DNA from: Chloroflexota bacterium
Lineage (GTDB): Bacteria > Chloroflexota > Anaerolineae > Anaerolineales > Anaerolineaceae
Length of the DNA: 64,000 nucleotides
Reading direction: 5' to 3'
Assembly: GCA_029556265.1 (NCBI GenBank)
Contig: JAKQFH010000003.1
Span: 1 to 64,000 of the forward strand
The notes under the pieces are model-generated. The model did not search any database and had not been told where the DNA came from. It worked only from the letters and a program-made list of their open reading frames with translations. Of the stretch, positions 17,540 through 26,598 are shown one piece after another; the first letter of the stretch is position 1; each line of letters starts with the position of its first letter. The translations under genes were made by a program, and so were the position numbers.

Positions 17540-18475
17540 ATGGAACCAAACAAACATCATCAACTCGTGATAATCGGCGGGGGACCGGCAGGGTTTGCCG
17601 CGGCTTTGTATGGAGCCCGCGCGGACCTCAAACCTGTGATTTTTTCCGGCATGCTGCTCTATGGGCAGGCTTCACAGACCGATTTGATTGAAAATTACCC
17701 CGGCTTTCCGGAAGGAATTCAGGGTGTGGAGTTGGGCAGGCTCTTTGAACAGCAAGCCTCACGCTTTGGCGCGCAGATTGAGTATGACCAGGTTCTTTCA
17801 CTCGATTTTCAGGACCGCCCTTTTACGATACAAACATACAGCGGCAACATCAGCGCGGATTCTGTGATCCTCGCGATGGGAGCGGACCCGAAAAAATTGC
17901 ATATCCCGGGGGAGGCAGAGTTCACTGGCAGGGGCGTTTCGTATTGCGGGACCTGCGACGGCTTCTTTACGCGCGACAAAGACATTCATATCATTGGCGG
18001 AGGCGACACAGCTCTGGAGGAAGCCCTTTTTCTGACGCGGTTTGCCCGCAGCGTGACCGTTATTCATCGCAGAGACGCGCTTCGAGCCGGAGCCATCCTG
18101 GAAAAGCGCGCCCGCTCGCATCCGAAAATTCATTTCCTGTGGAACACAATCGTCGATGAAATTCGAGGGGAGGAAAAGGTCAGCGCTTTGCAAATTCACG
18201 ACGTGAAAACCGGAGAAGCGCGCAAAATTCCCACCGGAGCGGTTTTTATTTTCATCGGACACAGCCCAAACGTCAGCTTACTCGGCGGGCAAATCACGTT
18301 GGACGATCTGGGGTATGTGAAAATTGATGCCAAAATGGAGACCAACATTCCTGGCGTTTTTGCCGCGGGGGAAATCGCGGATCCCCATTACCGGCAGGTC
18401 ATTACCTCTGCCGGCATGGGTGCCGCAGCCGCCATTTCGGCGACGCATTATCTGGAAAACCTGGAACGCCTGTAA
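17540..18475 (+). CDS. trxB: Thioredoxin reductase-like flavoprotein
   Basis: This 311-residue protein has an FAD-binding GGGPAGFAAALYGAR, the redox pair Cys136-Gly-Thr-Cys139 (most TrxB have CATC) and an NAD(P)-binding IIGGGDTALEEALF with the HRRD segment that marks NADPH use. The C-terminal FAD contact is VFAAGEIADP. It reduces thioredoxin or a related disulfide carrier. A start at 17540 fits the family N-terminus; the longer reading frame upstream lies inside the aminotransferase gene. Confidence 0.93.
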   Translation: MEPNKHHQLVIIGGGPAGFAAALYGARADLKPVIFSGMLLYGQASQTDLIENYPGFPEGIQGVELGRLFEQQASRFGAQIEYDQVLSLDFQDRPFTIQTYSGNISADSVILAMGADPKKLHIPGEAEFTGRGVSYCGTCDGFFTRDKDIHIIGGGDTALEEALFLTRFARSVTVIHRRDALRAGAILEKRARSHPKIHFLWNTIVDEIRGEEKVSALQIHDVKTGEARKIPTGAVFIFIGHSPNVSLLGGQITLDDLGYVKIDAKMETNIPGVFAAGEIADPHYRQVITSAGMGAAAAISATHYLENLERL

Positions 18476-18479
18476 GCCA

Positions 18480-19631
18480 TTATGGGTTGGGCGTAGCGCC
18501 TACCCCGGTGCCAATCCAGGAAAATACGCGCTTATCGCTTGCATAACCGGCTTCTTCGTAGATTGGATTGGTTGAGCCGGTATTAATCTGCCGGGCGACC
18601 GCGACAGACCACTGAATGATGTGGGGCGTCGCGTCCAACGGTCTGAAGCTGGTGGGTAGGATGAAGCGGGTGTCCCGAACATATTCAACAAGGATGCGTC
18701 CGTTGCCTGCAGTCAGGTCTTCCACCGTCACCCGATAGAGCTCATTCCCGCGCAGGTCAGCCACTGCCGCCCACTGCAGGGTAATGGCATCCTGAGAGGC
18801 GCTGAAAGCCGCGCCGGAGCTCGGAAGCAGCAGGTTTGGCGCTGGATAAGGCGGGGCGGGGGTTGCCGTGGGGGTTGGACCGGCGGTGGGTTTGCGTTCG
18901 CACAGCGGAATGATGAGGTTCAATCCTTCGTAAACAATATCGTTGGTCATCCGGTTGTACTCCCGGATGGAAGCCATCGTAACGTTGTAATTCAGGGCAA
19001 TGCTGCTTAATGTCCAGCCCGGTTCCACTTTAATCGTGATGGTCTGGCAGTCTGATTCGGTCGGTTCCAATCCGGAAGAGGTGGCGGTTGGCTGAGGAGA
19101 AGGGGTCAGCGTCGGCTGGGGAATCATGAGCACATCCCCTTCTTTGATGGTGCAATTCGCGTCCAGGTTATTCTGACGGATGATGCTTTGAATGGAGACG
19201 CCGAAAACAGCGGCGATGGAGGAGCAATAATCCGTGTTCTTAACGGTGTACGGAATCGGAGGCAGCGGCGTCCAGGTTGGTTCGGGCGTGGGGGTAAGCG
19301 TCGCGGTAGGGGTCAGCGTTTGGGTGGGTGTCTGTGTAGGGGTCGTTTCAACAACCTGACCTGGGGCAGCCGGCGCCGCAGGGCTGCCTTTCAGAATAAA
19401 GAATACCAGCAAACCTGCCAGCGCCAGAAAAACAAAACCGAGAGCAATCGCGACCGGCAGGTTGAGGCGAATTTCCGGAAGTTTATGGGAGGGTATACCG
19501 GAGCCTTTTTTAACAGCCGCGGTGGCGGAAAGTTGGGTTCCACAAACCAGACAGCGCGTAGCGGTTTCGCTCAGGCGGGTGCCGCATACAGGGCAGATTT
19601 TTGTGTTTTGGGTGTTTTTATCTTGACTCAT
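18480..19631 (-). CDS. Membrane-anchored protein with zinc ribbon and two LysM domains
   Basis: This protein of about 383 residues begins with a double-CxxC zinc ribbon (CPVCGTRL and CLVCGTQL), then one transmembrane helix, a Thr/Pro-rich linker (repeated TPTQT/TPTPE units), two LysM peptidoglycan-binding domains (YTVKNTDYCSSIAAVFGVS and IKVEPGWTLSSIALNYNVT) and a C-terminal beta-rich region. The topology is a cytoplasmic zinc ribbon with an external wall-binding part. Combinations like this are typical of Anaerolineae surface proteins; the function is unknown. The ATG at 19631 is preferred because the -10 element at 19656-19651 excludes the more upstream starts. It converges with trxB. Confidence 0.85.
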   Translation of the reverse strand: MSQDKNTQNTKICPVCGTRLSETATRCLVCGTQLSATAAVKKGSGIPSHKLPEIRLNLPVAIALGFVFLALAGLLVFFILKGSPAAPAAPGQVVETTPTQTPTQTLTPTATLTPTPEPTWTPLPPIPYTVKNTDYCSSIAAVFGVSIQSIIRQNNLDANCTIKEGDVLMIPQPTLTPSPQPTATSSGLEPTESDCQTITIKVEPGWTLSSIALNYNVTMASIREYNRMTNDIVYEGLNLIIPLCERKPTAGPTPTATPAPPYPAPNLLLPSSGAAFSASQDAITLQWAAVADLRGNELYRVTVEDLTAGNGRILVEYVRDTRFILPTSFRPLDATPHIIQWSVAVARQINTGSTNPIYEEAGYASDKRVFSWIGTGVGATPNP

Positions 19632-19650
19632 ATTCGTATCCAGGATGATT

Positions 19651-19656
19651 AGTATA
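19651..19656 (-). promoter_or_regulatory. -10 element of the LysM gene
   Basis: TATACT on the minus strand lies 19 bases before the ATG at 19631, predicting a leader of only about 12 bases. No strong -35 is visible. Confidence 0.4.
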
Positions 19657-19939
19657 CTCATCCCCCGAAAAACCCGCAAGTCAAACCGGGGGGACGTCCT
19701 GGAAGGCTCTCGAAGGATTGAGGATGGCTTGCAGGCGGTTCGAGTGGGCTGTACTGTTTCCTCGGGACGCTGAAAACCGGATTAATACAAATTGAATGAC
19801 CTGGCAGCCCGGGTTTTATGCGCTGAGGCGTGTTTCGCGTTTTTGGTTTGAACGCGAAGATTCTTTCCCTTACCACGACGCGCCGTTGCCGAGGGGCGGC
19901 TGGCGCTCAGCACCGGGAAACTCGCGCGGGCGGAACTGA
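19657..19939. other. Intergenic region between LysM gene and hemW
   Basis: I find no gene, RNA or repeat in this divergent spacer. The short reading frames here lack ribosome-binding sites and similarity to anything I know. Confidence 0.5.
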
Positions 19940-19945
19940 TAAAAT
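19940..19945 (+). promoter_or_regulatory. -10 element immediately upstream of hemW
   Basis: TAAAAT (extended by TGA in front) ends only 6 bases before the ATG at 19952, so the transcript would start at or beside the start codon (leaderless). No recognisable -35 and no ribosome-binding site. Confidence 0.4.
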
Positions 19946-19951
19946 CAGGGT

Positions 19952-21127
19952 ATGTTCAGCGTCTATATCCACGTGCCGTTTTGCGCGCGCCGATGCCAGT
20001 ACTGTGACTTCATCACGTACGCCGGCATGTTGGACCTTTTACCGGCTTATGTTAATGCCGCCGCGGGAGAGCTTTCGCGGCTTGGTATCGCCGCGGGTAA
20101 GGGTGCCGCCCCGGCAGATACGGTTTATTTTGGCGGTGGTACGCCTTCCCTGATGAATGCCCGGCAGGTGGGTTTTTTGCTGGACGCAACTTCACGGACG
20201 TTTGGAATTGAGCCAGGAGCAGAAATCAGCCTGGAAGCCAACCCGGGAACCCTGAACCTGGAAAAGCTGGAGGGTTTTCGCGCCGGGGGCGTAAACCGCC
20301 TGAGCCTTGGAATCCAGTCGTTTTCGGAGGCTGAGCTGGCGCTGCTGGGTAGGAGCCACTCGCGGCTTGAGGCGGAAGAAAGCATCCGCTGGGCGCGCCA
20401 GGCGGGTTTTGAACAAATCAGCCTTGACCTTATCTTCGGGCTCCCTGGTCAGAGCCTGGATGCCTGGCGGAAAACGCTTTTGGAGGCGCTGCAATACTAC
20501 CCGCAGCATCTGTCAGTTTACAGCCTGATTGTTGAGGAGGGCACGCCTTTGGAGAAGCAAATCGCCAACGGCAGGCTGCCCAAACCGGACGATGACCAAG
20601 CCGCGGATATGTATGAACTCACGCAGCAATTATTGGCTGAGGCGGGCTATACCCAGTATGAGATTTCGAACTGGGCGCTGAACGAAGGGTGTGAATCCCG
20701 GCATAACAAAGCCTATTGGAAAACCACGCCTTACCTTGGAATCGGAGCGGGCGCTCACAGCTTCGCGCGCGCCTGGCGGACTGAAAACGTGCCTGGCATT
20801 GCGGAGTATTGCGCCCGGATTGCGAATTGGAGCGAAGACCTGGCCTTCCCTTTGTCTGCTGCCAACTCACAGCGGACGGAATTGGACCTCCGTACGCAGA
20901 TGCAGGAATGCATGCTCCTGGGGCTGCGGCTGACGCGTGAAGGGGTGTCTCTGGCTGAATTTTCCCGCAGATTTGGGCTGGACGCGCGCGAGGTCTTTGC
21001 CGTGGAAATCCGACGGCTGCAGCAAAGACAACTCATCGAATTTGCGCAATTCCCGGATGGACCTCACATTCGCCTGACGCGCAAGGGGATTATTGTCGGA
21101 AATCAAGCGTTTATGGAATTTGTCTGA
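19952..21127 (+). CDS. hemW: Radical SAM heme chaperone HemW
   Basis: This 391-residue radical SAM protein has the cluster motif Cys11, Cys15, Cys18 (CARRCQYCDF) preceded by YIHVPF, the HemW/HemN hallmark, and the segments FGGGTPSLM and LDLIFGLPGQ. HemW was long misannotated as oxygen-independent coproporphyrinogen III oxidase, but the shorter N-terminus and the HemW C-terminal domain (RLTRKGIIVGNQAF) fit the heme chaperone. Its stop codon abuts the stop of the convergent L,D-transpeptidase gene. Confidence 0.92.
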   Translation: MFSVYIHVPFCARRCQYCDFITYAGMLDLLPAYVNAAAGELSRLGIAAGKGAAPADTVYFGGGTPSLMNARQVGFLLDATSRTFGIEPGAEISLEANPGTLNLEKLEGFRAGGVNRLSLGIQSFSEAELALLGRSHSRLEAEESIRWARQAGFEQISLDLIFGLPGQSLDAWRKTLLEALQYYPQHLSVYSLIVEEGTPLEKQIANGRLPKPDDDQAADMYELTQQLLAEAGYTQYEISNWALNEGCESRHNKAYWKTTPYLGIGAGAHSFARAWRTENVPGIAEYCARIANWSEDLAFPLSAANSQRTELDLRTQMQECMLLGLRLTREGVSLAEFSRRFGLDAREVFAVEIRRLQQRQLIEFAQFPDGPHIRLTRKGIIVGNQAFMEFV

Positions 21128-22141
21128 TTAATCTTTAGTAAGTGTGATGGGCGTGCCGAAACCGTGTTTTTGCCAATCTTCCGGGGCAGCGACCGGCGTA
21201 GTCCACCGGTAAACCCACTTCGCGTCCGCCATGGTCATATTGATACAGCCTGCGCTCATTGGTGTACCAAAGTTGGTATGCCAATAGGTGCCGTGCGTGG
21301 CAATACCTTTCTCCATCTCAAAGAAGCAATTCCAGGGCACACCGACCAACTCATAGGCGTGGATATCGCTGGTGACATAACCATTGCCCATGTGTTTGGA
21401 TGGCATTTTCGTCTGGATGTGATAGGTGCCAATCGGGGTTAATCCACCGGAAGAGATTTTCGTCTCAAAAACCAGGTTGTCATATTCATATGCCCGCAAC
21501 CGTTGGAACATGATGGAAATTTCAATCCGTTTTTTCCCGAGCGGGACGTCCGGCGAAAGCGGCTGCAACTCCTCATCGGTCACAAAGCGCAGATGCTCGG
21601 AGGGCACTGCCAGCATGACGCTGTTTATTTCGTCTTTAATTTTATACCAGGGTTTTTCATCCGGACCGGTGACCACATCCATCACCCAGTGCGTGGTGCC
21701 GTAGTACAACCGGTATTCGGGGATCCAACCTTTATGTGGGCTGTAGAACATGGCGCGGGTGTAGGGCACAGTGATTTCAGCCAACTGACCGGTCGGGCGG
21801 ATATCTGTGTTCAGGCGGTTCAGCTTATAGTGGACCTCGTATACATCACCGCTGAATATGTAACCGCCCCAAACCCGATACCAGATCGGGTTCCAGAACG
21901 GACCAGCCGGGCTTTCGACCTCATCGTAGACATTCACAATCTCGTTGTAGCCAATCTGATAGATAATCAGGCTTTTTTCGTCCGGAAGCTTGTGCACGCT
22001 CACGCCGTTTTGATTCCCGACCAGGACCAGACGCGGGGCTTTTTCTGCCGCGAATACCTTACGGGCAGGTAATGCAGCCGCCGCGCCAAGCCCTACCAGG
22101 CCAAGCTTCAGGAATTGTCTGCGGGTAAGCTTGGTATCCAT
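21128..22141 (-). CDS. Exported L,D-transpeptidase (YkuD)
   Basis: This 337-residue protein starts with a twin-arginine-like signal (TRRQFLKLG followed by a hydrophobic stretch and cleavage near residue 31). The catalytic YkuD domain is C-terminal: His283 (HGTYWH) and Cys299 (SAGCINM) form the nucleophile site. Such enzymes make 3-3 crosslinks in peptidoglycan or attach proteins to it. That is notable because the wall status of Anaerolineae is debated; together with murJ and LysM genes in the window it argues for some peptidoglycan metabolism. Confidence 0.9.
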   Translation of the reverse strand: MDTKLTRRQFLKLGLVGLGAAAALPARKVFAAEKAPRLVLVGNQNGVSVHKLPDEKSLIIYQIGYNEIVNVYDEVESPAGPFWNPIWYRVWGGYIFSGDVYEVHYKLNRLNTDIRPTGQLAEITVPYTRAMFYSPHKGWIPEYRLYYGTTHWVMDVVTGPDEKPWYKIKDEINSVMLAVPSEHLRFVTDEELQPLSPDVPLGKKRIEISIMFQRLRAYEYDNLVFETKISSGGLTPIGTYHIQTKMPSKHMGNGYVTSDIHAYELVGVPWNCFFEMEKGIATHGTYWHTNFGTPMSAGCINMTMADAKWVYRWTTPVAAPEDWQKHGFGTPITLTKD

Positions 22142-22156
22142 AGCGAGATTTCCGTC

Positions 22157-22936
22157 TCAGTCCAGTTCCTTTGGGATTATATCCGCAACCGAATCAAACA
22201 CCCATTTGGGTCGGTATGAAAACTTATCCATGCCGGCGCGGTCCGTGGTGCCGCTAAGCACTAGAACGGTATCCATACCGCTGGAGATGCCGCTCAAGAC
22301 ATCCGTATCCATCCGATCGCCAATCATGATTGAATCTTCGGAGTGCACATCCAGATAATTGAGCGCAGAGCGCATCATCAAAGGGTTGGGTTTGCCGACG
22401 TAGAAGGGAGCCACCCCTGTGGCGCGCTCAATCAGCGCAGCCATAGCGCCGCAGGCAGGTACGAGACCCTGCTCGGAGTTGCCAATCGGGTCGGGGTTGG
22501 TGGCAATGAAACGCGCTCCGGCGGTAATCAGGCGCACCGCGATGGTGATTTGTTCAATGCTGTAGGCGAATGTTTCGCCTAAAACGACGTAATCCGGGTT
22601 GGACGTGGTTTGTGTGTAGCCAACCGAATGGATGGCTTCGCTCAGCCCAAGTTCACCGATCACGTACGCGGTGCCGTTTGGGCGCTGATTGTTCAGAAAA
22701 GAGGCAGTGGCAATCGCGGAAGTAAACAATCGGTCTTCCGGGATATTTAACCCGGTCACCTGCAGCCTGTGCGCCAGATCCCGGGTTGTGTAAAGCGGAT
22801 TATTCGTCAGGATGAGGAATTTGCGCTTTTCTTCAATCAGTCGGTTAATAAAGTCGTCCGCGCCAGGAATCATGTTGGTTCCATGGACCAGGACGCCGTC
22901 CATGTCTATTAGATAATTCTTTTTTACTTTAGCCAT
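22157..22936 (-). CDS. HAD-superfamily IIA phosphatase (NagD-like)
   Basis: This 259-residue protein has the nucleophile motif [11 protein letters not shown], the second motif ILTNNP, and the C-terminal motifs GKPNPLMM and [10 protein letters not shown]. The large C2-type cap between about residues 80 and 180 is that of the NagD/p-nitrophenylphosphatase group, which removes phosphate from nucleotides or sugar phosphates. The ATG at 22936 has GAGGTG upstream, unlike the earlier in-frame codon. The neighbouring L,D-transpeptidase gene follows in the same direction after 15 bases. Confidence 0.9.
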   Translation of the reverse strand: MAKVKKNYLIDMDGVLVHGTNMIPGADDFINRLIEEKRKFLILTNNPLYTTRDLAHRLQVTGLNIPEDRLFTSAIATASFLNNQRPNGTAYVIGELGLSEAIHSVGYTQTTSNPDYVVLGETFAYSIEQITIAVRLITAGARFIATNPDPIGNSEQGLVPACGAMAALIERATGVAPFYVGKPNPLMMRSALNYLDVHSEDSIMIGDRMDTDVLSGISSGMDTVLVLSGTTDRAGMDKFSYRPKWVFDSVADIIPKELD

Positions 22937-23028
22937 AAAACACCTCAAACAGTTTAAGGCTTGAAACAATCAAGCCGCTGTGGAGTTTATCAGCAGCGGC
23001 TTGAATGTGCAATAGCTGTAGAATGTGA

Positions 23029-25149
23029 TTATTTGCCGGTCAGAATGATGCGCGCATCCACAACCTTGACGCCCTGCCCGTTTTCGTACACGATGACCGG
23101 GTTGGCATCCGATTCTTTAATTTCATCTTTCAGGTCGTAAACCATATAAGCGTATGCCGCGAGCACCTTCGCCAGGGCGGCTTTGTCGCGCGGGCTTTCG
23201 CCGCGGGTGCCGTCCAGGATCGCGGCGCTGCGGATTTCATCTTCCATCCCAAGGGCTTCTTCTTCGGAAATCGGCGCGACGCGGAAGGTAACGTCTTTGA
23301 GGACTTCTACGAAAATGCCGCCCAGACCAAACATCACCGTGGGACCAAAAGTATTGTCGTTGACCGAACCAATAATGACCTCGGTCGCCCAGGGAGCCAT
23401 TTCTTGCACGGCGATACCGTCGATATGCGCGTCTGCTTTGTAGTTGCGAGCGTTCTCGAGGATGGTTCGATAGGCTTCGGTAACCTGTTCCGTGTTTTTG
23501 ATGTTGACCTTGACGCCGCCGGCATCCGATTTATGCAGAATGTCCGGCGAAACGATTTTCATTACCACCGGGAAACCAATTTTCTCCGCGAGCTTAACGG
23601 CTTCTTCTTCGGAGGTTGCCAGTTCGGTGGCTGTGATAGGCAAACCGTAAAGGCGGAAAACCTGTTTGGCTTCCACCTCGGTCAGCGCGTCGCGGCCTTT
23701 GGCGCGGGCGCCGGCGATGATTTCACGGGCGGCAGCCGGGTTGATATTCCCGGGTGTGTAGCTATCGTTATGGTTCAGCTCCTGCATGCGCTGATCATCG
23801 CGCAGGGTGGCGATCGCTTTTACGGCAATATCCGGGGCGTTATACGCGGGAATTCCGTGCTCTACCAACCAAGCCATCGCTTTATCGCTGCGCTCACCAC
23901 CGACAAAAGACACCGTCACCGGTTTATCCGTTATGCCCGAGTCTTTGACGCCGCGGTAAATTGCATCCGCGATTTCGTCGGGGACGGTGATTGCGGTCTC
24001 GCAATACAACACGACCAGGCCGTCTACCCACGGGTGGGAATACGCGCTGAGGGTTGTTTCGTAAAACCAATCATTGCCTGCCATGCCAGTCATATCCACG
24101 GGGTTCTTGGCGGAACCAAATTCGGGCATATGCTTCTTCATCTCTTCCTGGACATCCGCGGGCGCGAAGTGCAGCGGGAGGCCGTACTTTTCTGCCGAGT
24201 CCGTCGCGAGGACGCCCACACCACCGCCGTTGGTAAGGATTAATAAGTTTTCACCCTTCATAGGGGGCTGTAATGAGAGCGCCAGGGTGCGGTCGAACAA
24301 GTCGTTCAGGTCTGTCGCCTGGGTCACGCCGGCTTGTCTGAAAGCGGTGGTGTAAATCTTGGCGGCACCGGCCAGCGAGCCGGTGTGTGAAGCCGCAGCA
24401 GCCGCGCCGTGCGCGGAAACGCCGGACTTCAGCGCGACGATGGGTTTTTTGCAATTGCGGGCAGCTTTAATGAAATCCGGTCCGTCGCGCAGCCCTTCAA
24501 CGTAAAGCGCGATGCAGGAAGTGTCTGGGTCTTCACTGAGGTAACTGATTAACTCAGAGAAATTCACATCGGACATATTGCCAATAGACACCATCTTGTC
24601 GAAACCGACGCGGCGGGTATAGGTGGCCGCGTCCATCGCGATAAGCAAGGCACCGCTTTGGGAGACGAGGGACGCTTTCCCTGCCAGAGGGAGAAACGGA
24701 GCGAAAGAGGCATTCATTTTATCGCTGTTTGAAAGCGTGCCCACAATGTTCGGACCAAGGATGCGCATGCCGTAGGATTTTGCCACGCGGACAATTTCAT
24801 GTTCGAGCTCAATCTCACCGACCTCAGCAAAACCGGAAGTGATAATGATTAATCCTTTAACGCCTTTCTCGCCGCACTGTTTGGTAGCGTCCAGCACGTA
24901 TTTTGCCGGCACGGTGATGACCGCCGCGTCGACGACGTAGGGGATATCCGTGACGGCAGGATAGCATTTGAAACCAAGGATTTCAACCGCGCTTGGGTTC
25001 ACGGGGTATATCCCGCCCTTGTATTCGCTTTCAATCAGGTTGCGGATGACAGTGTTGCCGATTTTGCCTGGAGTGGCTGAGGCTCCGATGATGGCGATGC
25101 TTCTGGGTTTGAGTAATCCGTTTAGGATGGGGTCCACATTTTCCTCCAA
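23029..25149 (-). CDS. acdA: ADP-forming acetyl/acyl-CoA synthetase, fused alpha-beta
   Basis: This 706-residue protein joins a CoA-binding domain (about residues 10-140, beginning IAIIGASATPGKIGN), two succinyl-CoA-ligase-like domains (about 150-460) and a C-terminal ATP-grasp domain (about 490-700, with FPVVMKIVSPDILHKSDAGG). Such enzymes make ATP from acetyl- or acyl-CoA plus ADP and phosphate, giving acetate or the matching acid, and are the usual acetate-forming step of fermenting archaea and several anaerobic bacteria. With korAB it can form a 2-oxoacid to acid plus ATP route. Which acyl group is used is unknown. Confidence 0.92.
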   Translation of the reverse strand: MEENVDPILNGLLKPRSIAIIGASATPGKIGNTVIRNLIESEYKGGIYPVNPSAVEILGFKCYPAVTDIPYVVDAAVITVPAKYVLDATKQCGEKGVKGLIIITSGFAEVGEIELEHEIVRVAKSYGMRILGPNIVGTLSNSDKMNASFAPFLPLAGKASLVSQSGALLIAMDAATYTRRVGFDKMVSIGNMSDVNFSELISYLSEDPDTSCIALYVEGLRDGPDFIKAARNCKKPIVALKSGVSAHGAAAAASHTGSLAGAAKIYTTAFRQAGVTQATDLNDLFDRTLALSLQPPMKGENLLILTNGGGVGVLATDSAEKYGLPLHFAPADVQEEMKKHMPEFGSAKNPVDMTGMAGNDWFYETTLSAYSHPWVDGLVVLYCETAITVPDEIADAIYRGVKDSGITDKPVTVSFVGGERSDKAMAWLVEHGIPAYNAPDIAVKAIATLRDDQRMQELNHNDSYTPGNINPAAAREIIAGARAKGRDALTEVEAKQVFRLYGLPITATELATSEEEAVKLAEKIGFPVVMKIVSPDILHKSDAGGVKVNIKNTEQVTEAYRTILENARNYKADAHIDGIAVQEMAPWATEVIIGSVNDNTFGPTVMFGLGGIFVEVLKDVTFRVAPISEEEALGMEDEIRSAAILDGTRGESPRDKAALAKVLAAYAYMVYDLKDEIKESDANPVIVYENGQGVKVVDARIILTGK

Positions 25150-25453
25150 AGAATATTATTTATCAAGCGGAAAGTATACCTTAATTCGCATAAAAACAGA
25201 GCAAGTCCTTTTTGGGCAGCCCGGGGATAGGCGGCGAAAAACCAAAGCCCTGTGTATAGGTTAACGATTTTTCAGATTAATGCCAGTTATTGCTGCGTTT
25301 TCAATTTTCTGATGCCCGCGGATGCGGCAGTGCCTGTAATCGTGGAGAAAAAACTGCTGTCCGAAGGCGTGGGATGGGAGTTAACCCTCAAAAACATGCC
25401 AGAATTGCGCATAGAAAAAACATCACAATCGCGCTTCCCACGGGTTGGCGGGG
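25150..25453. other. Intergenic region, divergent genes
   Basis: It holds a TATACT (minus strand, 25184-25179) that may be the -10 of the acyl-CoA synthetase gene, and lies upstream of TATAAT for the gene at 25481. A short GC-rich section near 25225-25260 can fold but matches no riboswitch I know. No gene is supported. Confidence 0.4.
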
Positions 25454-25459
25454 TATAAT
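25454..25459 (+). promoter_or_regulatory. -10 element of the beta-hydroxyacid dehydrogenase gene
   Basis: Perfect TATAAT, 21 bases before the ATG, followed by a strong GGAGG ribosome-binding site. The -35 is weak. Confidence 0.45.
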
Positions 25460-25480
25460 ATGTGCTTCGGAGGAAAACAA

Positions 25481-26380
25481 ATGAGCACATTAAAGCTGGG
25501 ATATATTGGATTGGGGCTGATGGGCAAGCCGATGGCGCAGAATTTGCTGAAGGCAGGCTTTCCGGTGGTTGTGCACAACCGCTCGCGCCAAAAGGTAGAG
25601 AAGCTTGTGCGCTTGGGCGCGACTGCGGCGGATAACCCGGCGCAAGTTGCAGAACGCGCGGATATTGTCTTCACCAATCTGCCGGATACTCCCGATGTGC
25701 TTGGCGTGGTGCTGGGAGAGAACGGAGTGCTGGCGGGCGCCCATCCAGGGATGATTTTTGTGGATAACTCCACGATTAAACCTGCCGCGAGCCGGCAGAT
25801 TTATCAGCGCCTGGCAGAAATTGGCGTCAGCAGTTTGGACGCGCCTGTCAGCGGCGGGGATATTGGCGCGCAGCAGGGCACGCTTTCTATCATGGTAGGC
25901 GGTGACGCTGACGCGCTGGAAAAAGTGATGCCGGCGTTCATGGCAATCGGAAAGACCGTGACACACATCGGCGGCCCAGGTACGGGTCAGGTTGCCAAGG
26001 CTTGCAACCAGATTATGGTGGCGGCGCAGATGCTGGCGATGAGCGAGCTGCTCATTTTCGCGCAGAAAGCCGGCGCGGACCCGGAAAAGGTGGTTGGCGC
26101 TGTGCGAGGCGGCGCGGCGCAATGTTGGACATTGGATGTTAAACCGCAGCGCTTGTTGGCAGGCAACCGCGCTCCCGGTTTTCGTGCCAGCCTGCAAAGT
26201 AAGGACCTGAATATCGTGATGGAAACCGCCCGGGAATATGGTATGTCACTGCCCGGCGCGGGGCTCTTAGCTCAGCTTTACGCGGCTTTGTGCGCCAATG
26301 GCGGCGGCGGCCTGGACAATTCCGGTATTATTGCCGTGATTGAAGCGCTGAACAATACTGAGCTTAAGCACAGCGGATAA
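25481..26380 (+). CDS. NAD(P)-dependent beta-hydroxyacid dehydrogenase
   Basis: This 299-residue enzyme has the Rossmann start GYIGLGLMGKPMAQNLLKAG, the substrate-binding LDAPVSGGDIGAQ and the catalytic lysine in KACNQIMV. It belongs with 3-hydroxyisobutyrate dehydrogenase and tartronate semialdehyde reductase. The DAPVSGG loop is common to both, so the substrate stays open. It is monocistronic with its own promoter and a GGAGG ribosome-binding site before the ATG at 25481. Confidence 0.9.
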   Translation: MSTLKLGYIGLGLMGKPMAQNLLKAGFPVVVHNRSRQKVEKLVRLGATAADNPAQVAERADIVFTNLPDTPDVLGVVLGENGVLAGAHPGMIFVDNSTIKPAASRQIYQRLAEIGVSSLDAPVSGGDIGAQQGTLSIMVGGDADALEKVMPAFMAIGKTVTHIGGPGTGQVAKACNQIMVAAQMLAMSELLIFAQKAGADPEKVVGAVRGGAAQCWTLDVKPQRLLAGNRAPGFRASLQSKDLNIVMETAREYGMSLPGAGLLAQLYAALCANGGGGLDNSGIIAVIEALNNTELKHSG

Positions 26381-26533
26381 CACCAGGGCGCCGGCACAAT
26401 ATAAGAAAGGACGCGCTCAGGCGTTTTCGGATATGAGCGGGTCGCCTTTGGGCAGGCGTTATGGTGGAATTCCCGATGCTCCTGATTGCTTCCCGGGTTT
26501 GGCGCGGGGAAGGCTTGATATTTCCAGAAAGGT

Positions 26534-26562
26534 TTGTTATGGGCGATGAATGCGCCTATAAT
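26534..26562 (+). promoter_or_regulatory. Sigma-70-type promoter of apgM
   Basis: TTGTTA (26534-26539) and TATAAT (26557-26562) are 17 bases apart. The leader is about 30 bases and carries an AAGGAG ribosome-binding site. Confidence 0.75.
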
Positions 26563-26598
26563 TAGAGCTCAGTCACCAATTAATTAAGGAGAATTACG

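Noticed and set aside
19188-19652. Frame opposite the LysM gene and other long antisense frames (for example 1771-2883, 36689-37903)
   Set aside because: They mirror strongly coding genes and show no family features; they arise from codon bias in GC-rich sequence.
25205-25270. Possible c-di-GMP (GEMM) riboswitch upstream of the beta-hydroxyacid dehydrogenase gene
   Set aside because: A fragment resembling the AAAGCC core is present, but the two-helix layout and tetraloop receptor cannot be made to fit.
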